The notes beneath the pieces were generated by a model. It ran no database searches, had not been told where the DNA came from, and worked only from the letters and a program-made list of their open reading frames with translations. The translations under genes were made by a program, and so were the position numbers. Positions 27,032 to 34,701 of a DNA stretch of 64,000 bases are shown here, in pieces (positions within the stretch are counted from its first letter, which is position 1; each line of letters starts with the position of its first letter). Origin of the DNA: Fibrobacterota bacterium (lineage in GTDB: Bacteria; Fibrobacterota; Fibrobacteria; UBA5070); contig JADKBN010000009.1 of assembly GCA_016715065.1 (NCBI GenBank), forward strand, positions 62,001 to 126,000, given 5' to 3'.

Positions 27032-29418
27032 CAACCACCTTCGCCTGGGACAGTCTGGACCGGCTCAAGAGCGTGACCTCGCCTAGCGGCTTGGTGACGA
27101 ACTACGCCTATGCGGATTCCACCAACGGCTGGACACGCCGCACCACCGCTCGCGTTGCCTCCGGAGTAACCAAGGCTGAATCCCACCTGTGGGACCGCGA
27201 CGGATTGTTGCGGGCCTTTGTGGATGGAAAGGGCACGTCCGCCCTCTATTCCTACGACAGTCTGGCAAGAATGACGGGAATTGTCTACAAGAACGCCAAT
27301 GGGACGGCGGCCGGCTCCCCCAAGGTCTTCCGCTACACCGCCGATGGCTGGACCCGAGCGACCGTGTTCGGGACTGTTTCCGATAGCCTCACCTATGATG
27401 CCCTGGGGCGCAACCTCAAGTCCATCCAGAAGATCGGCACGGCCACCTACACGGTGGAACATCGCTACGACGACAAAAATCGTCTGGACAGCTTGGTCCA
27501 TCCCGACGGATCCGTCGTGGTGCGGCGCTTCGATGTGCGCGGCCGCATGATCTCGCTGCGGCGTAACGGTGTCCGCCTGGATACCTTGGTGTGGCAGGGC
27601 GCCCGCCGCGCCAGTGCCACCCTGGGCAACGGCATCGCGGCCACCTACGGCTACGACGCCATTGGCCGGATGACGACCTTGAAATACGCAAAGGGTACAA
27701 CGTCTCTGTTGGATTTTTCCTTTGCATATACCACAGCAGGAAAGCTGCTTTCCCAATACAGAACGCATGCTTCTCAGCTCACAGAAGCGTACGGTTGGAC
27801 TCCCGACGGCCAATTGGCCAGCATGAATCGTGGAGGGAGCGCCTACCAGACATGGTCCGCCGAGGCAACAGGCAATGGCGCAACGGTCACCACCTCCGGA
27901 GTCGCCCAATCCCGTACCTACAACGGCTTTGGCGAATTGACGGGAGTCGGAACCTCCACCCTGACCTACGACCTTTCCGGCAACCTCACCTCCGACGGCA
28001 CCAGAAACCTGTTCTGGACGCCTGACGGCCGACTCGACAGCGTGGGTGGCAAGCAGAAATTCCTGTACGATGCCTTGGGTCGTCTGGTGCGCCGCACCTT
28101 GGTCACGGGCGAATCGACCGACATGGTCTACGATGGCTGGCGCGAGATCCAGTCGAGTTCGTCGGCGGGCGAGAAGGTCATCCGTGTCTGGGGCGAATAC
28201 CTCGACGAAGAGGTCGTGGAGTTCCGCACCAAGTCCGGAGTCACCACCACCCGCTACCTCCTAGCCGGAAACAACTGGAACACGGAGGCCCAAACCGACG
28301 AATCCGGCAACATCACCCGCATCTACCTGGTCGACCCCTTCGGCACCTTCAAGGTCTACACCGGCGCAGGCGTGGACGGAAAATGGTTCACCACGGATGA
28401 CGTGGCCGGAGACCCCGCCACCCTAGAAGGCGAGCGCGTCTTGCAGGGCTTACCCTGGTACGGCAGCACCGGCCTCTACCATCTCCGCAACCGCTGGTAC
28501 AGCCCCACCTTGCAGCGCTTCCTCTCGATGGACCCGCTGGGCTTTGACGCAGGCGACGCGAACCTCTACAGGTTCGAGGGGAATGATCCGCTGGGCAATC
28601 TGGATCCGATGGGGGCGGCGGTGTCAGCGAGGGATGGTGGTATTGCTATCGCCGAAGGTTACTTCACGGGGCTGCTCTTCCGATTCTTGGCAGCAAGGGC
28701 TCCAAACTTCGTTGCCAGCACAGGCCCGCTTGGTGTCGCGGCTGGAGTTTTGGCATTGGCCAAGGTGCTCGAAACGAGCACAGAGATTTACGCGGGCAAA
28801 GAGTCCGGGACGATGCGGAAGTTGTGTCCGCAGGAGATCGAAGACAGAAAGGACATGCTCAAGCTGTTTGCTCTGGGTATCGGCGGAGGAGTAGGCAGCG
28901 CTCGAGGCGGAAAATTCCTGGATCGGATCGTTCCGAAGAAGAATTCCGTCAACGAAGGAGCAGAAGTCCTTGCGAAGGAGGCTGAGGCGGGATTGGTGTC
29001 GAGAGCGGGTGACGGGGCTCCAGATGGAAGATCCTATGCCAAATCTGTAACTGAAGGCGGTAGTGGCAATGCTTTTGCAGGGCACGGTGAATACAGGCAT
29101 GGTTCAGGAACGGTTACAGTGCCTGAAGGCACTTCCGTCACGGTTTGGGGAGAACACGGAAAAGCAATTTTGGATGACCTAGGCGGCCTTGTTGAACAAG
29201 GAGCATACGATAGGATAGCAAGTACTCCAGGATTGAATACGACAGGCGCTCGGACGTATTTACCTGGGGCTGAAATGCCCAACTACACACTAAAAGCCCC
29301 GACTGGATTAGACATCTTCAGGAACTCAATGACCGTGGAAAATTCGACGCCATTGAGTCAATTACTCAAATCTAATATGGGGCATATTGACTGGGCAGCT
29401 TGCTTGCTATATAGGTGA
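26878..29418 (+). CDS. RHS/YD-repeat protein fragment with Stv-like C-terminal tip
   Basis: The frame is open from just after a TGA at 26875; the first candidate start is a GTG at 27013 (801 residues), with no clear ribosome site, so it may be a displaced 3' RHS cassette and not a complete gene. YD repeats run to about residue 450 of the 801. Next comes the RHS-core boundary, with YHLRNRWYSPTLQRFLSMDPLG, an LYRFEGNDPLGNLDPMG-type junction and a short hydrophobic stretch. The last ~120 residues (GHGEYRHGSGTVTVPEGTSVTVWG, YLPGAEMPNYTL, LLKSNMGHIDWAAC) resemble the 'putative adhesin Stv' domain seen at tips of polymorphic toxins. The tip and the next gene are more AT-rich than their surroundings, as expected for exchangeable cassettes. 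Toxin delivery is inferred. Confidence 0.7.
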   Translation, partial: VSDKNRQGGPGGKLSGTAKQTWDIDRDPEAIAKRSAITPTTALAPVALAVPATTFAWDSLDRLKSVTSPSGLVTNYAYADSTNGWTRRTTARVASGVTKAESHLWDRDGLLRAFVDGKGTSALYSYDSLARMTGIVYKNANGTAAGSPKVFRYTADGWTRATVFGTVSDSLTYDALGRNLKSIQKIGTATYTVEHRYDDKNRLDSLVHPDGSVVVRRFDVRGRMISLRRNGVRLDTLVWQGARRASATLGNGIAATYGYDAIGRMTTLKYAKGTTSLLDFSFAYTTAGKLLSQYRTHASQLTEAYGWTPDGQLASMNRGGSAYQTWSAEATGNGATVTTSGVAQSRTYNGFGELTGVGTSTLTYDLSGNLTSDGTRNLFWTPDGRLDSVGGKQKFLYDALGRLVRRTLVTGESTDMVYDGWREIQSSSSAGEKVIRVWGEYLDEEVVEFRTKSGVTTTRYLLAGNNWNTEAQTDESGNITRIYLVDPFGTFKVYTGAGVDGKWFTTDDVAGDPATLEGERVLQGLPWYGSTGLYHLRNRWYSPTLQRFLSMDPLGFDAGDANLYRFEGNDPLGNLDPMGAAVSARDGGIAIAEGYFTGLLFRFLAARAPNFVASTGPLGVAAGVLALAKVLETSTEIYAGKESGTMRKLCPQEIEDRKDMLKLFALGIGGGVGSARGGKFLDRIVPKKNSVNEGAEVLAKEAEAGLVSRAGDGAPDGRSYAKSVTEGGSGNAFAGHGEYRHGSGTVTVPEGTSVTVWGEHGKAILDDLGGLVEQGAYDRIASTPGLNTTGARTYLPGAEMPNYTLKAPTGLDIFRNSMTVENSTPLSQLLKSNMGHIDWAACLLYR

Positions 29419-29441
29419 AGGAGATTGCTTTGGAGGCAGAA

Positions 29442-29705
29442 ATGCAGGTCGATTTTTTCTACACAAACATGGTCGTGGGGATATTTACTGAGGCAACTGG
29501 AATCCCGATTGTTCCTGGGAAATATCAGTACATGCCGTATCGTGGCCCTGGCCACTATGATCTTATGATTGCACTCAAATCTGGCAAGTCCCAGGTGTGT
29601 GTGTTTGACTTCAGGTCAAAGCAATTCAGAATCGTTGTGGGCTCGTATACCCCGGATGGCTGCTTGGATGTTGTGTCAGCTGAGGAGCTAGCCTCCTCCC
29701 CCTAA
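29442..29705 (+). CDS. Small putative immunity protein for the RHS-Stv tip
   Basis: 87 residues. The ATG at 29442 has GGAGG 6 bases upstream; a GTG at 29415 overlapping the RHS stop is an alternative. The sequence is mixed alpha/beta with no signal peptide or membrane segment and resembles nothing I know. It is AT-rich, lies directly behind the tip of the RHS gene, and ends exactly at the next repeat copy, which is the standard position and size of an immunity gene in a polymorphic toxin cassette. The immunity role is inferred from position only. Confidence 0.55.
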   Translation: MQVDFFYTNMVVGIFTEATGIPIVPGKYQYMPYRGPGHYDLMIALKSGKSQVCVFDFRSKQFRIVVGSYTPDGCLDVVSAEELASSP

Positions 29706-30060
29706 TGCCCGCTCTTGACCGTGCCGCGTGCTCCGTGGTCACGGTCGAAGGCGACCATTAGGGGGAGGATGGGATCAAGCCGAAGGGAGAGTAGTAGACA
29801 AAAACTGGCGGGGGTCCGGGGGACGAGCGGAATGGAACGGCCAATGGGGGATCGATGTCGATCGCGACCCTGAAGCCATCGCCAAGAGAGTTGCCCGTCA
29901 TCCCACCCACCCATCCGGCCCAAGCGGCATGGCCGTTCCAGGGCGAGCCCCCGGTGGCGGTATCCAAAGGGCCGCCAGTGGCCCTTTGGCCGCGGGCCAC
30001 GGGGCGCGGCCGCCCCGTGAATACGGCACCCGGACGCCCGGGAAAAAGCCCGGCGCAGCC
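29704..30060 (+). repeat. Dispersed hairpin repeat, copy 3 (right of RHS)
   Basis: This copy matches copy 2 over 29704-29941, but the right arm of the first hairpin has decayed. Beyond that it carries the two hairpins of copy 1: CCAAAGGGCC/GGCCCTTTGG (29964-29973 with 29980-29989) and CACGGGGC/GCCCCGTG (29998-30005 with 30012-30019). The frame through it reads a peptide with DRDPEAIAKR, also present at the start of the RHS frame. No gene is called in 29706-30108. Confidence 0.75.
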
Positions 30061-30108
30061 GGAAAGAACCACGGCGCCAGCCGAGAATGCCCGGCGCAAG
30101 CCGAAACC

Positions 30109-30576
30109 TCAGAGCCCCTTCCACCCCTCCCACACCCGTAGCTTCCGCACAAAATCCGCCGAAGTCTTCTCGTCGATCAGCGGAGCGCCCGGGCGCAGAG
30201 ATCGGCACATCATCTCGGGCATGTAATAATCGCCGATATCCGTTTTACGGGCTTCATCTTCCAGTTTCTGGTCCAGGTACAGGGGGAGCAATTGCCATCG
30301 GGCTCCCTGGATCCGCACGATGAATTGTGGCTGGTCCTTTCCGAGAGTGATTTCGAGATCCGAGCCATCGTGTCTTCGCAGTTGTTTGAGAACCGCAGCC
30401 TTGTTGGGACCGAGGAAAGGCTCCATCGGAGACATTGGCTCGGGTTGTGGCCGATCCGTCGCGACTCGGCCCATGCGAGATTTCTGTGCGGAAAATGCTT
30501 CGTCGGTTGACGGCATGCGATCCACCTGGGAAGGAGAGGAAAAAAACAGAATGGAGAGGATTGTCGGGAAGGTCAT
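30109..30576 (-). CDS. Hypothetical protein, possibly exported
   Basis: 155 residues. The N-terminus (MTFPTILSILFFSSPSQV) could be a short uncleaved signal or a weak signal peptide, and a GGAC ribosome site precedes the ATG at 30576. Residues ~60-150 form a compact, mixed-charge domain (DLEITLGKDQPQFIVRIQG and later YMPEMMCRSLRPGAP) that I do not recognise. It starts 13 bases after the pseudouridine synthase stop on the same strand, so it is likely co-transcribed. Confidence 0.55.
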   Translation of the reverse strand: MTFPTILSILFFSSPSQVDRMPSTDEAFSAQKSRMGRVATDRPQPEPMSPMEPFLGPNKAAVLKQLRRHDGSDLEITLGKDQPQFIVRIQGARWQLLPLYLDQKLEDEARKTDIGDYYMPEMMCRSLRPGAPLIDEKTSADFVRKLRVWEGWKGL

Positions 30577-30589
30577 GGTTGTCCTTTGC

Positions 30590-31378
30590 TCATCGCTTGA
30601 TGAATCGATCCAGTTCCCGCAATTCCGCCGACGTCAACGCTCGTACCGCCCCTTTGGCCAGATCGCCCAAGGTCAGCGAGGCCAGGGATACCCGGACCAG
30701 ACGATCCACTTCGATTCCCAGAACCTCCAGCATCCGTCGGATCTCGCGGTTCTTGCCTTCGCACAGCACGATCTCCAGCCAGCAGGTTTTTTCGCCCGTG
30801 CGCAGGATGCGCGCAGCGCTGGCCCGCAGGGCTTCGCCTCCGTCCACGATTCCCGTCTGGAGTGTTTCCAGTTCCTGCGCGGTCACCAATCGGTTGGCCT
30901 GTACGTGGTAGGTCTTGGGGATGCCCCTCGCAGGATCCAGCAGGGCATCTGCCCAGGCGGTGTCGTTGGTAAACAGCAATAGGCCTTCGCTGGCCATGTC
31001 CAAGCGCCCCACCGGGCCCACATGGGGGAGATTCAATCCGGACAGGCAATCGAACACCGTGCGACGGTTTTTTTCGTCGGAGGCGGTGGTCACCAGGCCG
31101 CGAGGTTTGTTGAGCATCAGATAGACCTTGGATTGGGCCACCAAGGGCTTTCCGTCGATCTCGATGCGATCGGACGGGAGTGTGGGGGATTCGGGATCTC
31201 GCACGATTCTCCCATTGAGCTTCACCACCCCGGAGGCCACGAGCTTTTCGGCTTGACTTCGCGAGGCGAATCCGCTTTTGTTGATGGCGCGTGCCAACCC
31301 GATGCGTCGTTGGGTTTCCAAGGGTAGGGAAGGTAGAACCATCGCCCGGCACTTGGGCGGTAGGACGGAATCTGGCAT
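30590..31378 (-). CDS. RsuA/RluB-family pseudouridine synthase
   Basis: 262 residues from the ATG at 31378; an internal ATG at 31342 is a possible alternative. Residues ~27-75 form an S4 RNA-binding domain (RAINKSGFASRSQAEKLVASG). The catalytic domain follows, with the Asp motif GRLDMASEGLLLFTND and the C-terminal EGKNREIRRMLEVLG typical of the RsuA/RluB/RluE/RluF branch. These enzymes isomerise a specific uridine in rRNA to pseudouridine. The exact site cannot be told from sequence alone. It is divergent from the pyridoxamine-oxidase-like gene. Confidence 0.88.
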   Translation of the reverse strand: MPDSVLPPKCRAMVLPSLPLETQRRIGLARAINKSGFASRSQAEKLVASGVVKLNGRIVRDPESPTLPSDRIEIDGKPLVAQSKVYLMLNKPRGLVTTASDEKNRRTVFDCLSGLNLPHVGPVGRLDMASEGLLLFTNDTAWADALLDPARGIPKTYHVQANRLVTAQELETLQTGIVDGGEALRASAARILRTGEKTCWLEIVLCEGKNREIRRMLEVLGIEVDRLVRVSLASLTLGDLAKGAVRALTSAELRELDRFIKR

Positions 31379-31420
31379 CCGCCGGGAAAGGAACCGCTGG
31401 ACAAATCGGAAGGCGGGAGA

Positions 31421-31438
31421 TAGTTTTATATCAAACTA
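31421..31438. promoter_or_regulatory. Palindromic operator, probable MarR-type binding site
   Basis: TAGTTT-TATATC-AAACTA is an inverted repeat in the gap upstream of the pyridoxamine-oxidase-like and MarR genes, ending 5 bases before their AGGAG ribosome site. AT-rich palindromes of this size are typical for MarR dimers, so the MarR protein encoded two genes down probably binds here and controls its own operon. The site could also affect the divergent pseudouridine synthase gene. Confidence 0.55.
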
Positions 31439-31455
31439 AAACAGGAGAGTCGACC

Positions 31456-31935
31456 TTGTCCCAAGCATCCATCCTTGCTTCCTGGAAACTCGTCCTGCGA
31501 GCCCAACACCTGGTCTTGTCCACCCTGGACGAGCAAAACGGTTTTCCGGACGCGCGGACCTTGTTCAATCTTCGCGTGGCCCGCTCCCAGTGTTTTGCCG
31601 CCGGGGCTTCGGCCCTGCCCAACGGGTTTTCATGCTGGATCGCCACCAACACATCCAGCACCAAGGTCAGGCAATTGCGGGCCAATCCCAAGGCTTCCCT
31701 GTATTACGCAGATCCGGTCTGTTTCGAGGGACTGACTCTCCAGGGCGAATGCACGGAGGTTCTGGATCCGGCCATTCGCGCGGGCATCTGGACCGATGGC
31801 TGGCAGATGTTCTATCCGGGTGGACTGGAAGGGGGCGATTTTTCCGTATTTCGGTTCCATCCCCTGCGGGCGCGGCATTATCACGGCTTGCAAGTTGGCC
31901 TGTTCGATCCGCGAACTGTTCCCGAGCTGCCCTGA
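31456..31935 (+). CDS. Pyridoxamine 5'-phosphate oxidase-like flavoprotein
   Basis: 159 residues from the TTG at 31456, which has AGGAG 8 bases upstream; no better start exists. The fold signature is that of the FMN-binding split-barrel: WKLVLRAQHLVLSTLDEQNGFPDARTL at the start, then NTSSTKVRQLRANPKASLYYAD, where other members carry the FMN-phosphate-binding Arg/Lys. These proteins oxidise or reduce small substrates or bind FMN, F420 or heme; the true PNPOx C-terminal substrate residues are not apparent. The gene sits directly upstream of its MarR regulator with no gap and behind a palindromic operator, suggesting an inducible detoxification or redox role. Confidence 0.72.
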   Translation: MSQASILASWKLVLRAQHLVLSTLDEQNGFPDARTLFNLRVARSQCFAAGASALPNGFSCWIATNTSSTKVRQLRANPKASLYYADPVCFEGLTLQGECTEVLDPAIRAGIWTDGWQMFYPGGLEGGDFSVFRFHPLRARHYHGLQVGLFDPRTVPELP

Positions 31936-32388
31936 ATGGCTGGCAAAGCTCGTGAAGGCGGCTTGCTCTTGGCGCAGGTCCACCAGCTTTCAGGGCGGGT
32001 CTTCGCCCGTGTGCTGAAACGCCATGGCTTGGATGAGCTCAACCCCGCCCAGGGGCGCATCGTCTACGCGCTGTGGAAACACGGGAGCCAGTCGCAGACA
32101 GCGCTTTGCGAGCGGACGCGGCTGGACAAATCCACGTTGGCCTTGATGTTGGATCGCCTGGAGGCGGATGGCCAGTTGGTGCGCAAGGCCGATCCCATGG
32201 ATGGGCGACGAAGATTGGTGTCGTTGACCGCCAAGAACCTCGCTTTGCACGAGTCCTATGCGAAGGCCTCCGCGGAGATGTCGAGCCTGTTCTACTCGGG
32301 GTTGAGTTCCGCGGAAATGGAACAGTTCGAAGCGACGTTGGCGAAGATCCGCACCAACCTCGAGACCGCCGAGGCGGTGGCGAGGTGA
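31936..32388 (+). CDS. MarR-family transcriptional regulator
   Basis: 150 residues with a winged helix-turn-helix at about residues 30-95. The recognition helix lies around TRLDKSTLALMLDRLEADG, and the wing around RRRLVSLTAKN follows DPMDG. MarR proteins are dimers that release an operator when bound to a phenolic or oxidant ligand. It starts immediately after the stop of the flavoprotein gene. The palindrome at 31421 is the likely target, so this looks like an autoregulated two-gene operon. Confidence 0.85.
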   Translation: MAGKAREGGLLLAQVHQLSGRVFARVLKRHGLDELNPAQGRIVYALWKHGSQSQTALCERTRLDKSTLALMLDRLEADGQLVRKADPMDGRRRLVSLTAKNLALHESYAKASAEMSSLFYSGLSSAEMEQFEATLAKIRTNLETAEAVAR

Positions 32389-32470
32389 AGGTGGAGGAGG
32401 GCCGATCCCATCGAACCGTCTATCTTCAGCATGCTAGAGCGATCCATCCACGAATCTTCGGGAGCCCTTC

Positions 32471-33010
32471 ATGAATGTCCGTACCTTCGCCACTCCTCTC
32501 ACCATCGCCGCATTCCTGAGCGTCGGCATCACAGGGATCAGCATGGTGCTCGATTACGAGGGAGGCTTCGTGGAAGACCTCCACAAGATTTCCGGGATCC
32601 TTCTGGTCGGCGCGTCCGCCTTGCACTTGTGGGTGAACAAGGCGATGCTCGTCAAGCATCTCCAGTCCAGGCTCGGTGCTGCCTTGGCAATCGTTGCAGG
32701 CATTTTGGTGGTTGTCGCTTTGTTGCCTTTGGGAGAAAAACCCGCCGAGGGCCCAGGCAAGGCGAGCCGGCAGCTGATGGAAACCGCTGCCCGCGCCGAT
32801 CTCAAGGGCGTGGCCATCCTGGCGCGCAAGAGCCCCTCGGTTGCCGTGACGGAACTTCGAGCCAAGGGACTGGTGGTGGAATCGGAAAACCTCTCCATCG
32901 AGGAGTTGGCGCGGCGCAACAAACGCTCCACCTCCGAGGTCCTTTCGTTGGTGCTTCCCACGGCGACGGAGGGCGAGGACGACCACGAGGAACATGAAGA
33001 CGACGACTGA
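32471..33010 (+). CDS. DUF4405-like membrane protein
   Basis: 179 residues. Two to three hydrophobic segments cover about residues 5-85 (VRTFATPLTIAAFLSVGITG, then LHKISGILLVGASALHLWVN and LAIVAGILVVVALLP). The His residues in these segments (DLHKISG, ALHLWVN) are the kind that bind heme b in DUF4405/cytochrome-b561-like proteins. The C-terminal ~90 residues are soluble, with a helix-turn-helix-looking LSIEELARRNKRST and an acidic tail (ATEGEDDHEEHEDDD). It could be an electron-transfer subunit, but no partner is encoded nearby. Confidence 0.6.
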   Translation: MNVRTFATPLTIAAFLSVGITGISMVLDYEGGFVEDLHKISGILLVGASALHLWVNKAMLVKHLQSRLGAALAIVAGILVVVALLPLGEKPAEGPGKASRQLMETAARADLKGVAILARKSPSVAVTELRAKGLVVESENLSIEELARRNKRSTSEVLSLVLPTATEGEDDHEEHEDDD

Positions 33011-33125
33011 TCGGAGGCTGTGCGGCCTACTGTAGCGTCCCGATAATTCCGAAACTAACCTCGCCCTTGGCGCTTAAGGCGCCCAAACGAAGCCCCAATT
33101 GCCGCAGTTGTCGAGACGCCCATTT

Positions 33126-33187
33126 CCCTTCGAGACGGAGGCTTCGCCTCCTCCTCAGGGCAGGCATGGGCTCCTCAGGACGAACGG
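33126..33187. repeat. Convergent-junction repeat (TTCGAGACG...CTCCTCAGGACGAACGG), variant copy
   Basis: Between the convergent DUF4405 and alcohol dehydrogenase genes lies CCCTTCGAGACG, then a GGAGGCTTCGCCTCC hairpin, then CTCAGG, and a second CTCCTCAGGACGAACGG. This is a longer copy of the units at 43.25 kb, 43.35 kb and 51.06 kb. Confidence 0.6.
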
Positions 33188-33215
33188 ATAGTTTCTTTTC
33201 CACCAGGACGGCACA

Positions 33216-34355
33216 CTAGAGGGCCTCTTCGAGGATCGCGTCAATTTCTGACGGCAGCAGGTCCACCGGGTTTCCCTTCATGGAACTCGCCCGCAGTCCC
33301 GCCTCGCGCATGGCGGGGATGTCGGAACGGGTCATGCCCCAGTGCGAGAGGCCGCGGTCGCCGGCCAAGGCCGAGAGCTTTACCAGAACGGCCAGGCCGT
33401 CGTCCAGGGTTGCGTGGGTCGAGTCGCACAGCAGCTGGGCGGCATCGAGGTACCGAGCCAGGCCTTCGGGCCGGTCGGCCAAAGCTTTGCAATTGGCCTT
33501 CCAGACGGGAACCAGAAGTCGGGCACAAAGCTCGCCATGGGGGGCGCCGAGCCTTCCTCCCAGCGGTGCCGCCAAGCCGTGCACGGCACCGAGCTTGGCG
33601 TTGGCCAAGGCCATGCCGGAAAACAGGCTCGCCTGGGCGAGGTCCGTGCGTGCCTGGAGGTCTGCACCGTCGCGCACGGCCGTGGGCAGGGACCGAACGG
33701 ATTTTGGAATCCCCTCGCGGCACAGCGCGTCGGAAAAGGGGGTGTGGAACCTGGTCACCAGCGGCTCGATCAGCTGGGCGAGCGCGTCCAATCCGGTGCA
33801 AGCCGTGGTGTGGGCATCCACCGCCAGGGCGAGGGTGGGGTCGACGATGGCCAGGACCGGCATCAATTGCGGGCCGCGCAGGCTCGCCTTCACCCCCGAT
33901 GCTCCGATCACCGCGTTGCGCGTGGCCTCGGCGCCGGTTCCGGAAGTGGTAGGGATGGTCACACAGGGAAGCCCCGGGTGCGGAATGGATCGTCCGCCGC
34001 CCACGACCTCCAGATGCTCCAGCGGGTCATCGGATCCAGGAACCAGCGCCGCGATGGCCTTGGCCAGATCCAGTGCGCTGCCTCCGCCCAGTCCGACCAC
34101 CACTTCCACCCGGGCCTTGCGGGCAGCGGACAGGCGCTCGCGCAACAGTTCCAGCGAGGGCTCGCCCGGGCAGGTCAAGGTCAAGACTTGTCCACCAAGG
34201 TCTTCCAGGGCCTGCGAAAGCCAACGGGCGCGCCGCGGGTCGCCTCCGGTCACCAGCGCGATGCGCCCGCCCAGGGCGAGGATTTCGGGAACACAGGTCA
34301 GGGCCTTCCCGGCCCCGAAAACGATCCGGCGGGGAATGGCGACTTCCCAGTTCAC
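33216..34355 (-). CDS. Iron-containing alcohol dehydrogenase family protein
   Basis: 379 residues, the usual length for the Fe-ADH/maleylacetate-reductase family. NAD(P)-binding GLGGGSALDLAKA lies near residue 91 and TIPTTSGTGAEAT near residue 134. Metal-ligand positions are Asp in TGLDALAQLIEP, His in AVHGLAAPLG, and His in GAPHGE. The His that often sits four residues after the Asp is Gln here, a variation also found in known family members. These enzymes interconvert alcohols and aldehydes or ketones; the substrate is not predictable. The stop overlaps the start of the ABM gene's stop region by 4 bases (ATGA), so the two are co-expressed. Confidence 0.85.
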   Translation of the reverse strand: MNWEVAIPRRIVFGAGKALTCVPEILALGGRIALVTGGDPRRARWLSQALEDLGGQVLTLTCPGEPSLELLRERLSAARKARVEVVVGLGGGSALDLAKAIAALVPGSDDPLEHLEVVGGGRSIPHPGLPCVTIPTTSGTGAEATRNAVIGASGVKASLRGPQLMPVLAIVDPTLALAVDAHTTACTGLDALAQLIEPLVTRFHTPFSDALCREGIPKSVRSLPTAVRDGADLQARTDLAQASLFSGMALANAKLGAVHGLAAPLGGRLGAPHGELCARLLVPVWKANCKALADRPEGLARYLDAAQLLCDSTHATLDDGLAVLVKLSALAGDRGLSHWGMTRSDIPAMREAGLRASSMKGNPVDLLPSEIDAILEEAL

Positions 34356-34657
34356 CAGGCGCCCGCCTCGGGGTGGACTTCGCGGAACTTGACCGAGGTG
34401 CGCGCGACGGCCATCATGGGTTCCACCTTATCGCGCCAAAGCTTGTAATGGGCGGTTTCCTTGTGGGCGGCGGGTGCCTGGTCGTCGCGGTAGGCTTCCA
34501 CAAGGACAAAAAACGACGGATCGTCCACGCCGCGCACGACATCGAACCGGGCGATGCCCGGCTCCTGGAGGCTCGCGCGGGCGTTTTCGACGGTGGCGCT
34601 CAGGAAGGCATCTTCCGAGCCTGACTTGACATGGACGTTCACATGGACGATCAGCAT
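34352..34657 (-). CDS. Antibiotic biosynthesis monooxygenase (ABM/YgiN-like) protein
   Basis: 101 residues of the dimeric ferredoxin-like ABM fold: N-terminal MLIVHVNVHVKSGSEDAF strand-turn, central EPGIARFDV and FVLVEAYRD strands, and a C-terminal HYKLWRDKVEPMM helix with two His. The family includes quinol monooxygenases and heme-degrading enzymes. The gene is translationally coupled to the downstream alcohol dehydrogenase and is preceded by a GGAG ribosome site, pointing to a small oxidation/reduction operon of unknown substrate. Confidence 0.8.
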   Translation of the reverse strand: MLIVHVNVHVKSGSEDAFLSATVENARASLQEPGIARFDVVRGVDDPSFFVLVEAYRDDQAPAAHKETAHYKLWRDKVEPMMAVARTSVKFREVHPEAGAW

Positions 34658-34701
34658 TGGCGGAGGTCTCCCAAAAGGGTGAGGTTGGTGAAACGACGGG
34701 T

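Noticed and set aside
29728..30226. Open frames of 110-140 codons inside the third repeat copy
   Set aside because: They cross the hairpins and have Pro/Arg/Gly-biased composition; they reflect the repeat, not a gene.
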